Source: Providencia burhodogranariea DSM 19968
GTDB taxonomy: Bacteria > Pseudomonadota > Gammaproteobacteria > Enterobacterales > Enterobacteriaceae
Length of the DNA stretch: 64,000 nucleotides
Assembly (NCBI RefSeq): GCF_000314855.2
Contig: NZ_KB233222.1
Location: 258,387 to 322,386 of the forward strand
Reading direction: 5' to 3'
Numbering within the stretch: position 1 is the stretch's first letter; each line of letters begins with the position of its first letter. A program made the position numbers and the translations under genes. Shown here one piece after another: positions 9,229 through 19,382 of this stretch. The notes beneath the pieces are model-generated. The model made no database searches. It was given only the letters and a program-made list of their open reading frames with translations, and was not told the DNA's origin.

Positions 9229-9966
9229 ATGTGGAAAAAACTTCACCAACTCGCCATTCCGGTGAACCTTTATCGGTTCTGTGGATGGTTAACGCCATGG
9301 TTTATCGTTCTCAGTGTGGTTTTTTTGGCGCTAGGATGGGGGTGGGGATTTGGATTCGCACCAGCAGATTATCAACAAAGTGATAGCTACCGCATAATGT
9401 ATATTCATGTCCCTGCGGCAATGTGGTCAATGGGTATTTACATGACAATGGCAATTGTTGCTTTCATTGGTCTCATTTGGCAAATGAAAGTTGCTGAACT
9501 TGCCATTGCAGCGATGGCACCTATCGGTGCTGTATTTACCTTTATTGCACTAGTTACTGGTGCAACATGGGGTAAACCAATGTGGGGAGCTTGGTGGGTA
9601 TGGGATGCCCGCTTAACCTCAGAATTAATCCTGCTTTTCTTGTATATGGGTATTATTGCACTTTGGCATGCTTTCGACGATCGTCGTACAGCGGGAAAAG
9701 CGGCAGCAATTTTAGTTTTAATTGGTGTGGTAAATATCCCGATTATTCATTATTCAGTTGAATGGTGGAATACACTTCATCAGCCTTCAACCAGAATGCA
9801 ACAAAGTATTAATCCTGCAATGCGTACACCACTGCGTTTAGCCATTCTTGGTTACTTATTCTTATTTATTTCACTGACATTGGTCCGTTTGCGTAATCAA
9901 CTATTAATACTCGAACGCAATCGTCCATGGGTACTGGATATTGTAAACAAAAAAGGGCGTAAATAA
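9229..9966 (+). CDS. ccmC: CcmC, haem transfer protein for cytochrome c maturation
   Basis: An inner-membrane protein that loads haem onto CcmE on the periplasmic side. It has 245 residues, identical in length to E. coli CcmC, with six hydrophobic segments and the tryptophan-rich haem-handling motif WGAWWVWDARLTSE. Conserved histidines occur in YIHVPAA and IIHYSVEWWNTLHQ. I start at ATG 9229 (MWKKLHQLAIP), preceded by GGAG nine bases away. In most relatives it is translated after CcmA and CcmB, with which it forms the haem-release ABC complex. Neither gene is upstream here. Confidence 0.95.
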   Translation: MWKKLHQLAIPVNLYRFCGWLTPWFIVLSVVFLALGWGWGFGFAPADYQQSDSYRIMYIHVPAAMWSMGIYMTMAIVAFIGLIWQMKVAELAIAAMAPIGAVFTFIALVTGATWGKPMWGAWWVWDARLTSELILLFLYMGIIALWHAFDDRRTAGKAAAILVLIGVVNIPIIHYSVEWWNTLHQPSTRMQQSINPAMRTPLRLAILGYLFLFISLTLVRLRNQLLILERNRPWVLDIVNKKGRK

Positions 9967-10178
9967 TGACTAGCGCATTTGCATCTTGGGCCGATTTTTT
10001 CGCGATGGGCGGTTATGCATTCTACGTGTGGCTCGCGGTCGCATTCACGGTGATACCGTTATTATTGTTATGCATACATACTGGTCTGCAACGCAAAATG
10101 ATTATTAGTTCTATTATTGCCCAACAGGCAAGAGAAATAAGACAAAAAGCCGCACGTGCACGTCGGGAGGCAAAATGA
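9966..10178 (+). CDS. ccmD: CcmD, small membrane subunit of the haem-release complex
   Basis: A 70-residue single-pass protein that stabilises the CcmABC-CcmE interaction and helps release haem-loaded CcmE. It has the typical [17 protein letters not shown] opening, one transmembrane segment (about residues 18-38) and a basic C-terminus ([12 protein letters not shown]). The start overlaps the ccmC stop by one base and the end overlaps ccmE by four. Confidence 0.93.
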   Translation: MTSAFASWADFFAMGGYAFYVWLAVAFTVIPLLLLCIHTGLQRKMIISSIIAQQAREIRQKAARARREAK

Positions 10179-10654
10179 ATATTCGTCGTAAAAATAGATT
10201 ATGGCTAGTCTGTGGGGTGGTGGTAGGTGCAGGCTTAACCATTGCCTTAATATTGTACGCACTTCGTTCAAGTATTGACCTGTTCTATACTCCCGGTGAA
10301 ATCCTTTATGGCAAACGGGAAACACATCAAATACCAGAAGTTGGGCAACGTTTACGTGTTGGTGGCATGGTCATGCCGGGAACTGTCCAGCGCGATCCTG
10401 AGTCACTAAAAGTCACTTTTACTGTTTATGATGCCGAAGGCGAAGTTGATGTCATCTACGAAGGTATTTTGCCTGACCTGTTCCGTGAAGGCCAGGGCGT
10501 CGTTGTTCAAGGTGAACTCGCTGAAAACAACAGTGTAGTGGCGAAAGAAGTGCTCGCCAAACATGATGAAAATTACACACCGCCAGAAATTGAGCAGGCA
10601 ATGCAAGAAAATCATCGTCGGCCTGCAGCTGTTTATAAGGATAATGCCTCATGA
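10175..10654 (+). CDS. ccmE: CcmE, periplasmic haem chaperone
   Basis: Covalently binds haem through a histidine and delivers it to CcmF. The 159 residues have an N-terminal membrane anchor (about 9-28), then an OB-fold domain ([24 protein letters not shown]). The haem-binding histidine is in [12 protein letters not shown], with the conserved tyrosine four residues after it. The gene overlaps ccmD and ccmF by four bases each. Confidence 0.95.
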   Translation: MNIRRKNRLWLVCGVVVGAGLTIALILYALRSSIDLFYTPGEILYGKRETHQIPEVGQRLRVGGMVMPGTVQRDPESLKVTFTVYDAEGEVDVIYEGILPDLFREGQGVVVQGELAENNSVVAKEVLAKHDENYTPPEIEQAMQENHRRPAAVYKDNAS

Positions 10655-12582
10655 TCCCAGAGATTGGCAACATACTACTGTGCCTCGCTTTGGGCATTGC
10701 TGTATTACTTTCGTTTTACCCATTATGGGGTGTTGCTCGTAACGATGCCCGTTTGATGCGTTCATCAAGACCCCTTGCTTGGCTACTCTTTTTGTTTGTA
10801 GCGGGTGCATTTTTAGTGTTAGTGAATGCATTTGTTGTAAATGATTTCTCTGTCACTTATGTTGCAAATAACTCGAATACACAATTACCTATTTGGTATC
10901 GTGTTGCAGCTACATGGGGTGCTCACGAAGGCTCATTATTATTATGGGTCTTACTAATGAGCGGTTGGACATTCTCGGTTGCACTTTTCAGTTATCGTAT
11001 GCCATTGGATATTGTCGCACGTGTTTTAGCGGTGATGGGCATGGTGAGTGTTGGCTTCTTGCTGTTTATTATTTTCACGTCTAACCCCTTTTCGCGCACA
11101 TTACCCGCCTTTCCAATTGAGGGTCGCGACTTAAATCCATTATTACAAGATCCCGGATTAATCTTCCATCCACCGTTACTTTATATGGGCTATGTTGGTT
11201 TCTCTGTCGCATTTGCCTTTGCTATAGCTTCATTATTATGTGGTCGATTAGACAGTTCATTAACGCGTTTTGCACGCCCTTGGACGATGGCTGCATGGTT
11301 TTTCTTAACGCTCGGTATCATGCTTGGCTCTGTGTGGGCTTATTATGAATTAGGTTGGGGCGGCTGGTGGTTCTGGGATCCAGTTGAAAATGCTTCATTT
11401 ATGCCTTGGCTTGTTGGTACAGCTCTGATCCACTCATTAGCTGTCACTGAGCAGCGAGCAACTTTCAAAGCATGGTCATTATTGTTATCTATTTTTGCCT
11501 TCTCTCTCTGTTTACTCGGTACTTTCTTAGTACGTTCGGGAGTATTGGTTTCAGTACATGCATTCGCATCAGACCCATCTAGAGGAATGTTTATCCTCGC
11601 TTTTATGGTGCTAGTAATTGGTGGCTCACTACTGCTATTTGCAATCAGAGGTCACAAGGTACGTTCAAAGGTGAACAACTCGTTATGGTCACGTGAATCG
11701 ATGCTACTGGGAAATAATGTGCTGCTGATCACTGCCATGTTGGTTGTGCTTTTAGGCACCTTACTCCCGTTGATCCATAAACAAATAGGATTGGGAACTA
11801 TCTCAATTGGTGAGCCATTCTTTAATACAATGTTTATTGCTTTGATGGTGCCTTTTGCCTTGTTATTAGGGATTGGGCCACTAGTGCGCTGGGGGCGTGA
11901 TCGCCCATCATCAATTCGGAATTTATTGCTGATTGCTTTACTCGTGACATTGATTTTGTCATTTCTGCTTCCTTGGTTGATGCAAGATCGTGTCGAGGCT
12001 CTAACCGTGCTCGGATTGATGATGGCTTGCTGGATAGCATTACTGGCCTTTGCTGAAATGCGTCTTCGCATCAGTAAAAAAATCAAACTGACTTCCAGTT
12101 ATTGGGGGATGGTATTGGCGCATTTAGGCTTAGCAGTTACTATTGTGGGCATTGCCTTTAGCCAAAACTATAGTATTGAACGCGATGTCAAAATGAAGCC
12201 CGGCGATAGTGTGACTATCCGCGCTTATACCTTTGTATTTAATGGGGTGCATGAGGTCACTGGCCCTAATTATCAAGGCGTTATTGGTAATATTGATGTG
12301 AATGAAAATGGTAAGTTGATTGCCAAATTACAACCAGAAAAACGTTTTTATAATACCAGCCGTGCAGTGATGACTGAAGCCGCGATTGATGGTGGTATTA
12401 CACGGGACTTGTATGCCGCATTAGGTGAAGAGGTTGGTAAAGATGCTTGGGCAATGCGCCTTTACTATAAACCATTCGTACGCTGGATATGGTCCGGTGG
12501 TGTTTTAATGTCTATCGGTGCGCTATGTTGCCTTTTCGATCCACGCTATCGTCGCCGTAAACCTGTATCGGAGGTAGCATGA
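10651..12582 (+). CDS. ccmF: CcmF, cytochrome c haem lyase subunit
   Basis: A large inner-membrane haem lyase that attaches haem from CcmE to apocytochrome CxxCH motifs together with CcmH. The 643 residues have many transmembrane segments, the WWD motif ([20 protein letters not shown]) and conserved histidines in AHEGSLLLW and [10 protein letters not shown]. The periplasmic C-terminal domain runs from about residue 510. The length fits the family. Translationally coupled to ccmE and ccmG by ATGA overlaps. Confidence 0.96.
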   Translation: MIPEIGNILLCLALGIAVLLSFYPLWGVARNDARLMRSSRPLAWLLFLFVAGAFLVLVNAFVVNDFSVTYVANNSNTQLPIWYRVAATWGAHEGSLLLWVLLMSGWTFSVALFSYRMPLDIVARVLAVMGMVSVGFLLFIIFTSNPFSRTLPAFPIEGRDLNPLLQDPGLIFHPPLLYMGYVGFSVAFAFAIASLLCGRLDSSLTRFARPWTMAAWFFLTLGIMLGSVWAYYELGWGGWWFWDPVENASFMPWLVGTALIHSLAVTEQRATFKAWSLLLSIFAFSLCLLGTFLVRSGVLVSVHAFASDPSRGMFILAFMVLVIGGSLLLFAIRGHKVRSKVNNSLWSRESMLLGNNVLLITAMLVVLLGTLLPLIHKQIGLGTISIGEPFFNTMFIALMVPFALLLGIGPLVRWGRDRPSSIRNLLLIALLVTLILSFLLPWLMQDRVEALTVLGLMMACWIALLAFAEMRLRISKKIKLTSSYWGMVLAHLGLAVTIVGIAFSQNYSIERDVKMKPGDSVTIRAYTFVFNGVHEVTGPNYQGVIGNIDVNENGKLIAKLQPEKRFYNTSRAVMTEAAIDGGITRDLYAALGEEVGKDAWAMRLYYKPFVRWIWSGGVLMSIGALCCLFDPRYRRRKPVSEVA

Positions 12583-13136
12583 ATCGTAAAGTATTTTTGA
12601 TCCCTCTGGCTGCTTTTGCCGTTATTGCCGCCGTTTTATTATGGCAACTGATGCGTAATGCTCAAGGGGATGACCCTCGTTCATTAGAGTCCGCTCTAGT
12701 TGGTAAGCCAGTTCCAACATTTCGTTTGGAATCACTTGAAAACCCCGGGCAGCATTATGAATCGAACGTGTTAATCCAGGGCAAACCTATCTTATTAAAT
12801 GTTTGGGCAACATGGTGCCCAACCTGTCGTGCTGAACATCAATATCTCAATAAACTTGCTGCACAAGGGGTACGAGTGGTCGGTTTAAACTATAAAGATG
12901 ATAGGCAAAAGGCCATTGTGTGGTTACGTGAGTTGGGCAACCCTTATGCTTTAAGCCTTTTTGATGGTGCTGGTATGCTAGGCCTTGACCTTGGTGTTTA
13001 TGGTGCTCCTGAAACATTTTTAATTGATGGTGATGGCATTATTCGTTATCGCCATGCTGGTGCTATGGATGAACAAGTTTGGAATAAAGAAGTGAAGCCA
13101 TTATGGGAACGCTATAGTAAGGAGGCCAATCAATGA
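12579..13136 (+). CDS. ccmG: CcmG/DsbE, periplasmic thioredoxin-like reductase
   Basis: Keeps apocytochrome CxxCH cysteines, or those of CcmH, reduced for haem attachment. The 185 residues have an N-terminal membrane anchor (about 5-22) and a thioredoxin fold with the active site WCPTC in NVWATWCPTCRAEH. The family's acidic groove residues and cis-proline (GAPETF) are present. Overlaps ccmF and ccmH by four bases. Confidence 0.95.
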   Translation: MNRKVFLIPLAAFAVIAAVLLWQLMRNAQGDDPRSLESALVGKPVPTFRLESLENPGQHYESNVLIQGKPILLNVWATWCPTCRAEHQYLNKLAAQGVRVVGLNYKDDRQKAIVWLRELGNPYALSLFDGAGMLGLDLGVYGAPETFLIDGDGIIRYRHAGAMDEQVWNKEVKPLWERYSKEANQ

Positions 13137-14209
13137 AATATTTTATTGGCTTACTGATGTTAATACTGAGTGCTACGACAACATTAGCGGCAACAGATGT
13201 GTTTACCTTCAATGATGAGCAGCAAGAGCAACAATTTCGTAAATTAACGGAAGAGCTACGTTGCCCTAAATGCCAGAACAATAGCATTGCTGATTCAAAC
13301 TCGATGATAGCATTAGACTTACGTCAAAAAGTCTACGAGTTGATGCAAGAAGGCAAAAGCCGTGATGAAATCATTGATTACATGGTCGCTCGGTATGGTT
13401 ATTTTGTCACATATAATCCTCCGTTAACGCCTCTGACTGTAATGTTATGGGGGCTACCTTTTGCAGCAATTGTGATTGGCGGATGGGTGATTTTTGCTCG
13501 CTCTAAAAAACGCGTTCGAATTAAAAAGCTAGCAGAGAGTGAGATGGGAGATTCTGCTATTCCTGAGTCACCACCTTTAAGTGGCTGGATCTATGTGCCG
13601 GGTATTGTGATTGCATTAGGCGTTGGAGCTATAGCCTATTATGAGGTTGGTAGCTACAGTAAAGTGGTGGATTGGAATGTTGCATACCAACAAGCACCTG
13701 CTTTACTTGATAGGGCTTTAGACCCATCAGAACCACCGTTAAATAATGAAGAGATGGAACATTTAGCATTAGGATTACGAACGCGTTTACAGGAAGAGCC
13801 ACAAAATGTTGATGCATGGGTCATGTTAGGGCGTATTGGCATGGTACTCAATAATGCAACGACGGCGACAGATGCGTTTGCAAGAGCTTATCGCCTCAAA
13901 CCAGATGATGATAATGTAGCATTAGGTTATGCAGAAGTACTGATTCGCTCATCCGATCCGGATGATAACCGTTTGGGCACAGAGCTACTGCGTAAACTGA
14001 TTTCAGAAAATCCGACTAATGTGAAAGCGCTGAGTCTTTTCGCTTTCCACGCTTTTGAGCAAGAACGTTATGCAGAAGCTATTTCAGTATGGCAGATGAT
14101 GCTGAAGTTATTACCTGAAAACGACCAACGCCGTACGGTGATTGAGCGTAGCATTGAGCAAGCGTTAATCATCGTGCATGAGAAAAAAGACCTACCTAAA
14201 AGTGAATAA
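13133..14209 (+). CDS. ccmH: CcmH, apocytochrome c thiol handling protein with CcmI-like TPR domain
   Basis: The N-terminal part (signal peptide, then the LRCPKCQNNSIADS motif) is the CcmH/CcmL thiol-disulfide module that reduces apocytochromes. A membrane segment is at about residues 103-121 and a second at 142-162. The C-terminal half (about 200-355) has TPR-like repeats, corresponding to CcmI, which holds apocytochrome C-termini. The 358 residues match the fused CcmH of E. coli. It is the last gene of the operon and is followed by a clear terminator. Confidence 0.95.
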   Translation: MKYFIGLLMLILSATTTLAATDVFTFNDEQQEQQFRKLTEELRCPKCQNNSIADSNSMIALDLRQKVYELMQEGKSRDEIIDYMVARYGYFVTYNPPLTPLTVMLWGLPFAAIVIGGWVIFARSKKRVRIKKLAESEMGDSAIPESPPLSGWIYVPGIVIALGVGAIAYYEVGSYSKVVDWNVAYQQAPALLDRALDPSEPPLNNEEMEHLALGLRTRLQEEPQNVDAWVMLGRIGMVLNNATTATDAFARAYRLKPDDDNVALGYAEVLIRSSDPDDNRLGTELLRKLISENPTNVKALSLFAFHAFEQERYAEAISVWQMMLKLLPENDQRRTVIERSIEQALIIVHEKKDLPKSE

Positions 14210-14214
14210 AACGG

Positions 14215-14238
14215 CGGGAGCGAAAGCTCCCGTTTTTT
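14215..14238 (+). terminator. Rho-independent terminator of the ccm operon
   Basis: A perfect seven-base stem CGGGAGC, loop GAAA and GCTCCCG is followed by six Ts, six bases after the ccmH stop. This is a strong intrinsic terminator closing the nap-ccm unit. Confidence 0.93.
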
Positions 14239-14401
14239 ATTGGCTCTATTTAAGTTTTTTCTTTGGTTCCCTATAACCCACAGATTCTAAGCCTATTTTT
14301 GAGTTCAAGCCTAACATTATCGACAAAAAACGATAACAACAAGTATGCAAATGGGATACACTTTCGTGCAATAAAATAACAATAGATATGATGGAAAAAC
14401 G

Positions 14402-14833
14402 TTGCACCTGCGCGCTAATATTCGACAACTTGCCGCCTATCTTGCACTTCTCGCTGTAGCAATGCTTTTTATCGCACCATTGGCCTCAAAATCAATGATG
14501 CAGATGGCAGATTGCTTACCGATAAACGGCATGGCAGAACATTCGATGCACCAGCATCACGATATGCCATTGTCCGAAGAATGCCATTCCAGCGGCACAA
14601 TGAACCATATGCTGATGTCTGGAATGGGATTATCTCCAATGGAAGATATTACGTGTGGATACTGCCAGTTACTGGTACATTTTCCGTTTATCATCCTGTT
14701 TATTGCGATTGTTATTCGCCAACTGGCAATTTTAACGAGTTGTTTACCGCTTGAACGTTGTATCCATATACGTTTATTCCGACCTTGGTCATTGCGCTTT
14801 GCACGAGCCCCACCAACTGCCTTTTCTTTGTAA
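14402..14833 (+). CDS. DUF2946-family membrane-associated protein next to a copper receptor
   Basis: The 143 residues have an N-terminal hydrophobic segment (LAAYLALLAVAMLFIAP), a histidine- and methionine-rich middle (HSMHQHHDMPLSEECHSSG, MNHMLMSGMG), then CGYCQLLVHFP and a second membrane segment. These features match DUF2946 proteins, often found beside TonB-dependent copper receptors. The His/Met stretch could bind copper. The start is uncertain: the frame opens with TTG at 14402 and no strong ribosome binding site; the next in-frame ATG at 14462 would cut the first membrane segment. Function is inferred from context. Confidence 0.7.
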   Translation: MHLRANIRQLAAYLALLAVAMLFIAPLASKSMMQMADCLPINGMAEHSMHQHHDMPLSEECHSSGTMNHMLMSGMGLSPMEDITCGYCQLLVHFPFIILFIAIVIRQLAILTSCLPLERCIHIRLFRPWSLRFARAPPTAFSL

Positions 14834-15085
14834 TCTCTAAATAATCTCTATTCATAGAGGGCTATTGACCTTATTGATTGATTTTGCGCAGCATTCACTT
14901 CTTGAGTTAATTCAAGTATTCAGTGCTATGACTTAATTAACTGCTGCAAAGATAAGATCAAAACTTCAACAGCGTTGAATTGCATTTCCCGTATTGAGCG
15001 TTATGCAATGCTCTTTATTTTGAATTTGGATCTTCCAATTCAGGCGGCATTGCTACGTCATAAAGAAAAGAATTAGGCATAAATA

Positions 15086-17119
15086 ATGAACAAAGATAAA
15101 TTTGTATTTGCACCTATTACCATATTTGTTGCGACCGCACTTATTTCCAACACCGCATTGGCTAACGAAGAGAATCAAAGCAAATTTTCCGATAGCTCGG
15201 TCATGATAGTGACCGCACCTGTTGATTCACCATTAACCATCACGACATCACCAAAAACGCCACGACAGCCAGTACCCGCTAGTGATGGTTCTGATTACTT
15301 AAAAACCATTCCTGGTTTTTCACAAATCCGTAATGGTGGTACCAATGGTGATCCAGTATTTCGTGGCATGTTTGGTTCTCGTTTGCGTATTTTAACTAAT
15401 GATAGTGAGATGTTAGGTGCCTGTCCCTCGCGTATGGATGCACCGACTTCCTATATTTCACCCGAAAATTTTGATGTTTTGACGATGATTAAAGGGCCTC
15501 AATCTGTTTTATGGGGACCGGGTAACTCGGCAGGAACGATCCGTTTTGAACGTGAAAAACCATTATTTGATAAAGCGGGTATCAAAGGAAACGCGACTGC
15601 GTTAACCGCATCAAGTCAACGTTGGGATACAAATGCGGATATCAGTATGGGAAATGACAAAGGTTATTTACGTTTAATTGGCAATAAATCACGTTCGAAT
15701 GATTACAAAGATGGTGATGGTCATAAGGTGCCATCAAAGTGGGATAAATGGAATACAGATATTGCAGTTGGTTGGACACCAGATGAATACACTTTACTTG
15801 AATTAACCGCGGGTAAAGGTGATGGTGAAGCTCGTTACGCAGGGCGAGGAATGGATGGTTCTCAGTTTAAACGCGAAAGTTTAGGCATGCGTTTTGAAAA
15901 AACAAATATTGGGAATGTGCTCGACAAAGTAGAAGCAAATATGTACTACAACTATGCTGACCATATTATGGATAACTATTCGCTTCGTGAGCCGAGTGGC
16001 TCGATGGGGCATGGTTCAGGGCATATGATGGCAAACGGCCATGGCATGATGAATATGCCAATGAAAATGCGAGTTGATCGTAAAACAGTTGGCGGTCGCA
16101 TGATGGGAACTTGGCTATGGAGTGATTATGAGTTACGTGCTGGTACTGACATGCAGAGTAATACACACCGTACGCACAGTAATAATCATTGGAGCAAAGA
16201 TGCGCAATTCCAAGATTATGGCGTATTTGGTGAATTAACATGGGATGCAAATGATCATAGCAAAGTGATTACAGGAGCTCGAGGAGACAGGGTACTTGTC
16301 GATAATATTTCACATACGGGTTCATCAGGATGTAATACTATTATGCCTGCGGGATTTGTTCGTTATGAACATTCACTTTCAGGCTCGCCTGTCATGTTCT
16401 ATGCGGGTGTGGGTTATACCGAGCGTTTCCCTGACTATTGGGAGCTATTTTCACCAACTTATGGTCCTGATGGTACCACTAATGTTTTTGATAAATTAAA
16501 AACGGAGAAAACTACTCAGCTCGATATTGGAGCTAAGTATAGTGATGAGAAAACTAACGCATGGATCTCAGCCTATATTGGTCGCGTTGATGATTTTATT
16601 TTATTCCGTTATAGCGCACATAATTCACGAATAAGCCAAGTCGGGAATGTCAATGCGATGATTATGGGGGGGGAAATGGGGATTGCGTATAAACTGAATG
16701 AAGAATGGAAAGCAGATGCAAGCCTTGCCTATGCATGGGGGGAGAACCGAAGTGATAACCAACCACTTCCACAGATGCCGCCATTAGAAAGCCGCTTTGG
16801 TTTATCTTGGGAGAAAAATGATTGGACTACAACAGGATTAGTACGCATTGTGAGTAGTCAACATCGCGTCGCGATTAATGATGGAAATGTGGTAGGTAAA
16901 GATTTTAGCAGTAGTGCAGGCTTTACTATTTTCTCGCTGAATGCAGCTTATCGCGTAAATGATCATATGAAACTCAGTGCTGGAGTCGATAATTTATTCG
17001 ATAAAAATTATAGTGAACATCTCAATTTAGCAGGTAATAGTGGGTTTGGTTACTCATCTAACGATCCGGTTAATGAGCCGGGTAGAACCTTCTGGGCTAA
17101 AATGAACTTAACGTTCTGA
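15086..17119 (+). CDS. TonB-dependent copper receptor (OprC/NosA type)
   Basis: An outer-membrane receptor for TonB-driven uptake, probably of copper. A signal peptide ends at about NTALA. The plug has SDYLKTIPGFSQIRNGG, VFRGMFGSRLRI and GACPSRMDAPTSYI, diagnostic of the TonB-dependent copper receptor family. The barrel ends in FWAKMNLTF with a C-terminal aromatic residue. Around residues 306-330 an extracellular loop is packed with Met, His and Gly (GSMGHGSGHMMANGHG, then MMNMPMKM), a likely Cu(I)/Cu(II) ligand set. It has 677 residues, normal length. The DUF2946 gene 250 bases upstream fits a small copper-acquisition unit. Confidence 0.88.
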   Translation: MNKDKFVFAPITIFVATALISNTALANEENQSKFSDSSVMIVTAPVDSPLTITTSPKTPRQPVPASDGSDYLKTIPGFSQIRNGGTNGDPVFRGMFGSRLRILTNDSEMLGACPSRMDAPTSYISPENFDVLTMIKGPQSVLWGPGNSAGTIRFEREKPLFDKAGIKGNATALTASSQRWDTNADISMGNDKGYLRLIGNKSRSNDYKDGDGHKVPSKWDKWNTDIAVGWTPDEYTLLELTAGKGDGEARYAGRGMDGSQFKRESLGMRFEKTNIGNVLDKVEANMYYNYADHIMDNYSLREPSGSMGHGSGHMMANGHGMMNMPMKMRVDRKTVGGRMMGTWLWSDYELRAGTDMQSNTHRTHSNNHWSKDAQFQDYGVFGELTWDANDHSKVITGARGDRVLVDNISHTGSSGCNTIMPAGFVRYEHSLSGSPVMFYAGVGYTERFPDYWELFSPTYGPDGTTNVFDKLKTEKTTQLDIGAKYSDEKTNAWISAYIGRVDDFILFRYSAHNSRISQVGNVNAMIMGGEMGIAYKLNEEWKADASLAYAWGENRSDNQPLPQMPPLESRFGLSWEKNDWTTTGLVRIVSSQHRVAINDGNVVGKDFSSSAGFTIFSLNAAYRVNDHMKLSAGVDNLFDKNYSEHLNLAGNSGFGYSSNDPVNEPGRTFWAKMNLTF

Positions 17120-17197
17120 TAGAGGAATAAATCGGCATCATTCATAGAGTGTTAAAAAGTCGATGTTATTCTAGTGAATGAAATAAAGTTAAAAAAT

Positions 17198-17227
17198 ATA
17201 TGCCATACAATATAACGTATAGCATAT
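17198..17227. other. Inverted repeat between convergent genes
   Basis: ATATGC-C-ATAC and GTAT-A-GCATAT form an imperfect hairpin in the 150-base gap between the copper receptor and the sugar porter, which converge here. There is no T-tract, so it is only a possible bidirectional transcription stop. Confidence 0.3.
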
Positions 17228-17269
17228 ATATGCGGGTAATATTTTACCAATTATCTGGTGCTATTTTAA

Positions 17270-18649
17270 TTAGCGACCAATATCTTTTAGTGCATTACCT
17301 TTCATCAGATTTTCTTCAATATGCTCCAATGAAACATTTTTTGTTTCAGGCACAAAATAAAGTGTCACAAGGATAAATATAGCGTTCAGTACCGCATAGA
17401 CCCAGAAAGTATTGGTATCCCCTAGTGTTGCTAGCAAGGTTAAGAAGCTAGCACTGACTATCATATTTGCAACCCAGTTAGAGGTGGTTGAACAGGTAAT
17501 CCCGAAATCCCGACCTCTAAGCGGTTGTATTTCAGAACATAAAACCCACATCACTGGCCCCGCACTTACCGCAAATCCAATAATGAAAATCAATAAGAAG
17601 GCAACACTAGCATATTGAATGAGCAACGTATGTGCATCGAATGATAAAAGATAAGCTAATAAACCAATACTGATTGCCATGACAGTAAAGCCAAAGATTA
17701 ATAATTTTTTCCGGCCGAAGCGGTCAACTATCGAAATAGCGAGAATAGTCGCAATCACGTTAAATAGCCCAATTAGCACAGTGCCATACATTTGCTGAGC
17801 GGTACTTTCAAAACCAGCTAATGAGAATATTTTAGGGGCATAATACATGATGACATTAATCCCCGTTAGTTGTTGCATAAACTGAAGTGCGATACCTAAA
17901 AAGACGGTTCGCCTAAAATTACTATTACTCTTAAATAAACTGAATCCAGATTGTTTTATTTTTAAGCTATTAAAAATATCTTCTAATTCTTGAGTCGCTT
18001 CTTTTTCTGAGCTTCTTAATTTTAATAAAATACTTTTTGCATCAGTTGCTCTATTTTTACTGGCTAACCAACGCGGGCTTTCAGGTAGAAACGTAACACC
18101 AATAAATAATAACACCGCTGGAATTGCTGTTATACCTAGCATCCAGCGCCAAGCGTGATCATAACTAAATCCAGTATCAGAAATAAAGGCGAGTAAAATA
18201 CCAATAGTGATCATCAATTGATACATGGAGATCATTCCACCACGGATTTTTTTCGGTGCAATTTCTGACAAATAGGCTGGGGTAGTGAAGGATGAAATAC
18301 CAATTGCTAAACCTAATACCACACGAGAACAAATAAGAATTTCGGCATTGGGTGAAAATGCTGAACCAATGGCACCAATAATGAAGAGTATCGAACTAAT
18401 TAATAAGCTTTTTTTTCTACCACCTAAAGAAGATAACCAGCCACTAATGATAGCCCCTGCAGCCGCACCAAACATCATTGAACTGACAACCATCTCTTGC
18501 TGGGTTGGTGAAATATCGAATTGCTTACTAATAAAAGGAAGTGCACCAGAAATAACACCAGTATCAAGCCCAAAAAACAAACCCGCTAGTGCAGCGAGCA
18601 AACCAACAAAGATAACGGTCATATTTGTTGAAGTATTTTTTCCTATCAT
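17270..18649 (-). CDS. Sugar:proton symporter of the GalP/AraE type (MFS)
   Basis: A 12-helix major facilitator of the sugar porter family, closest by eye to E. coli GalP and AraE. Signatures are GLFFGLDTGVISGALPF in helix 1, GRKKSLLISS and DRFGRKKLL in the two inter-helix loops, PESPRWLA, LQFMQQLTGINVIMYYAPKIF in helix 7, and the C-terminal PETKNVSLEHIEENLMKG. I start at 18649 (MIGKNTSTN), with AAGGGA eight bases upstream, giving 459 residues. The exact sugar (galactose, arabinose, glucose or xylose) cannot be told from sequence. It stands alone, with no sugar catabolic genes beside it. Confidence 0.88.
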   Translation of the reverse strand: MIGKNTSTNMTVIFVGLLAALAGLFFGLDTGVISGALPFISKQFDISPTQQEMVVSSMMFGAAAGAIISGWLSSLGGRKKSLLISSILFIIGAIGSAFSPNAEILICSRVVLGLAIGISSFTTPAYLSEIAPKKIRGGMISMYQLMITIGILLAFISDTGFSYDHAWRWMLGITAIPAVLLFIGVTFLPESPRWLASKNRATDAKSILLKLRSSEKEATQELEDIFNSLKIKQSGFSLFKSNSNFRRTVFLGIALQFMQQLTGINVIMYYAPKIFSLAGFESTAQQMYGTVLIGLFNVIATILAISIVDRFGRKKLLIFGFTVMAISIGLLAYLLSFDAHTLLIQYASVAFLLIFIIGFAVSAGPVMWVLCSEIQPLRGRDFGITCSTTSNWVANMIVSASFLTLLATLGDTNTFWVYAVLNAIFILVTLYFVPETKNVSLEHIEENLMKGNALKDIGR

Positions 18650-18715
18650 TAGCTCTATCCCTTTATAGTTAAAGTAGATTATCAACGTAGTTATCCATAA
18701 TCGGGAATATACTGA

Positions 18716-18785
18716 CTATAATTCAAGTTACATTGTTATTTACAGAGTGGATCACGATATAACTTGAGCTATTTAGGATATGGAA
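18716..18785. repeat. Possible ERIC-derived relic upstream of the sugar porter
   Basis: TCAAGTTA at 18723-18730 and TAACTTGA at 18760-18767 form a perfect inverted repeat, followed by GCTATTTAGGATAT. These ends resemble the AATTC.AGTT / AACTTGAATTATTTAGGG termini of ERIC-type repeats, but the middle is much shorter than an ERIC element. It might instead be an operator for the divergent porter gene. Confidence 0.3.
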
Positions 18786-19003
18786 TATACCTTTATGCTA
18801 GCGCTATCTGTTTTATTATTCAATGTAGAAATGTATATTTAAAACATCAGGCTGATATAGAGCAAAAATTTAATTGAATCAATGTATATTTAGTTATCAA
18901 TATACGAATCATAGCCTATGAGATGCTTGATAATAATTAAGTAGAAATAACTAATTAATTATCATTATAAAAGAGAGTGTAGTCATCAAATTTTAAGTCG
19001 TTG

Positions 19004-19165
19004 CTAGGGGCTGTTGACTTTTAAGGTCAATTTTTATTCGAATTACACGTCTTTAGTTAAGACAAAAAGAAATAAAGTGAGTGGCTCGCCGCCGAGTAAA
19101 CTAGGCAATAGCCGCTCAACACAGCGAAAAATCATGTTTAATCGAACCCGAAGGGCGCTTTTCAT
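19004..19165 (+). repeat. Dispersed repeat, copy 1 (CTAGGGGCTGTTGAC end)
   Basis: Begins CTAGGGGCTGTTGAC and contains a core from TTCGAATTA (19037) through CGCCG and GTAAACTAGG to TTTAATCGAACCCGA (about 19150). A second, diverged copy of this core occurs in inverse orientation at 27676-27810, also near a CTAGGGGCTGTTGAC end. The open frame across it encodes a low-complexity peptide ending FNRTRRALF and is probably not a gene. It looks like a MITE-like or other non-coding mobile repeat. Confidence 0.6.
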
Positions 19166-19338
19166 TTACGGTTTAGGCTTTTTGGTGATGTTTTTTTAGG
19201 CATCTAAGTGGGTGATATGATTATATTGCTGTTATTTAAATCGATTAACACGGTAAAAATCAGCAGCAAAGATAAACAGACCCTAGTAGATGATATAGAT
19301 TATCTTGGAAAATATTAGATTTCATCAAGTTGAAAATG

Positions 19339-19368
19339 AACTAGCCAAAAAAGCATTTTAAGCTAGTT
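19339..19368 (-). terminator. Stem-loop downstream of the Rob-like gene
   Basis: AACTAGC and GCTAGTT form a seven-base stem around a 16-base loop, 15 bases after the Rob-like stop on the minus strand. There is no T-run directly after the stem, so termination is only possible. Confidence 0.35.
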
Positions 19369-19382
19369 CTTCTTTAGTTTAA

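Noticed and set aside
19014-19199. A 61-codon frame ending in FNRTRRALF
   Set aside because: It lies wholly inside the dispersed repeat and has no ribosome site; it is best read as non-coding repeat.
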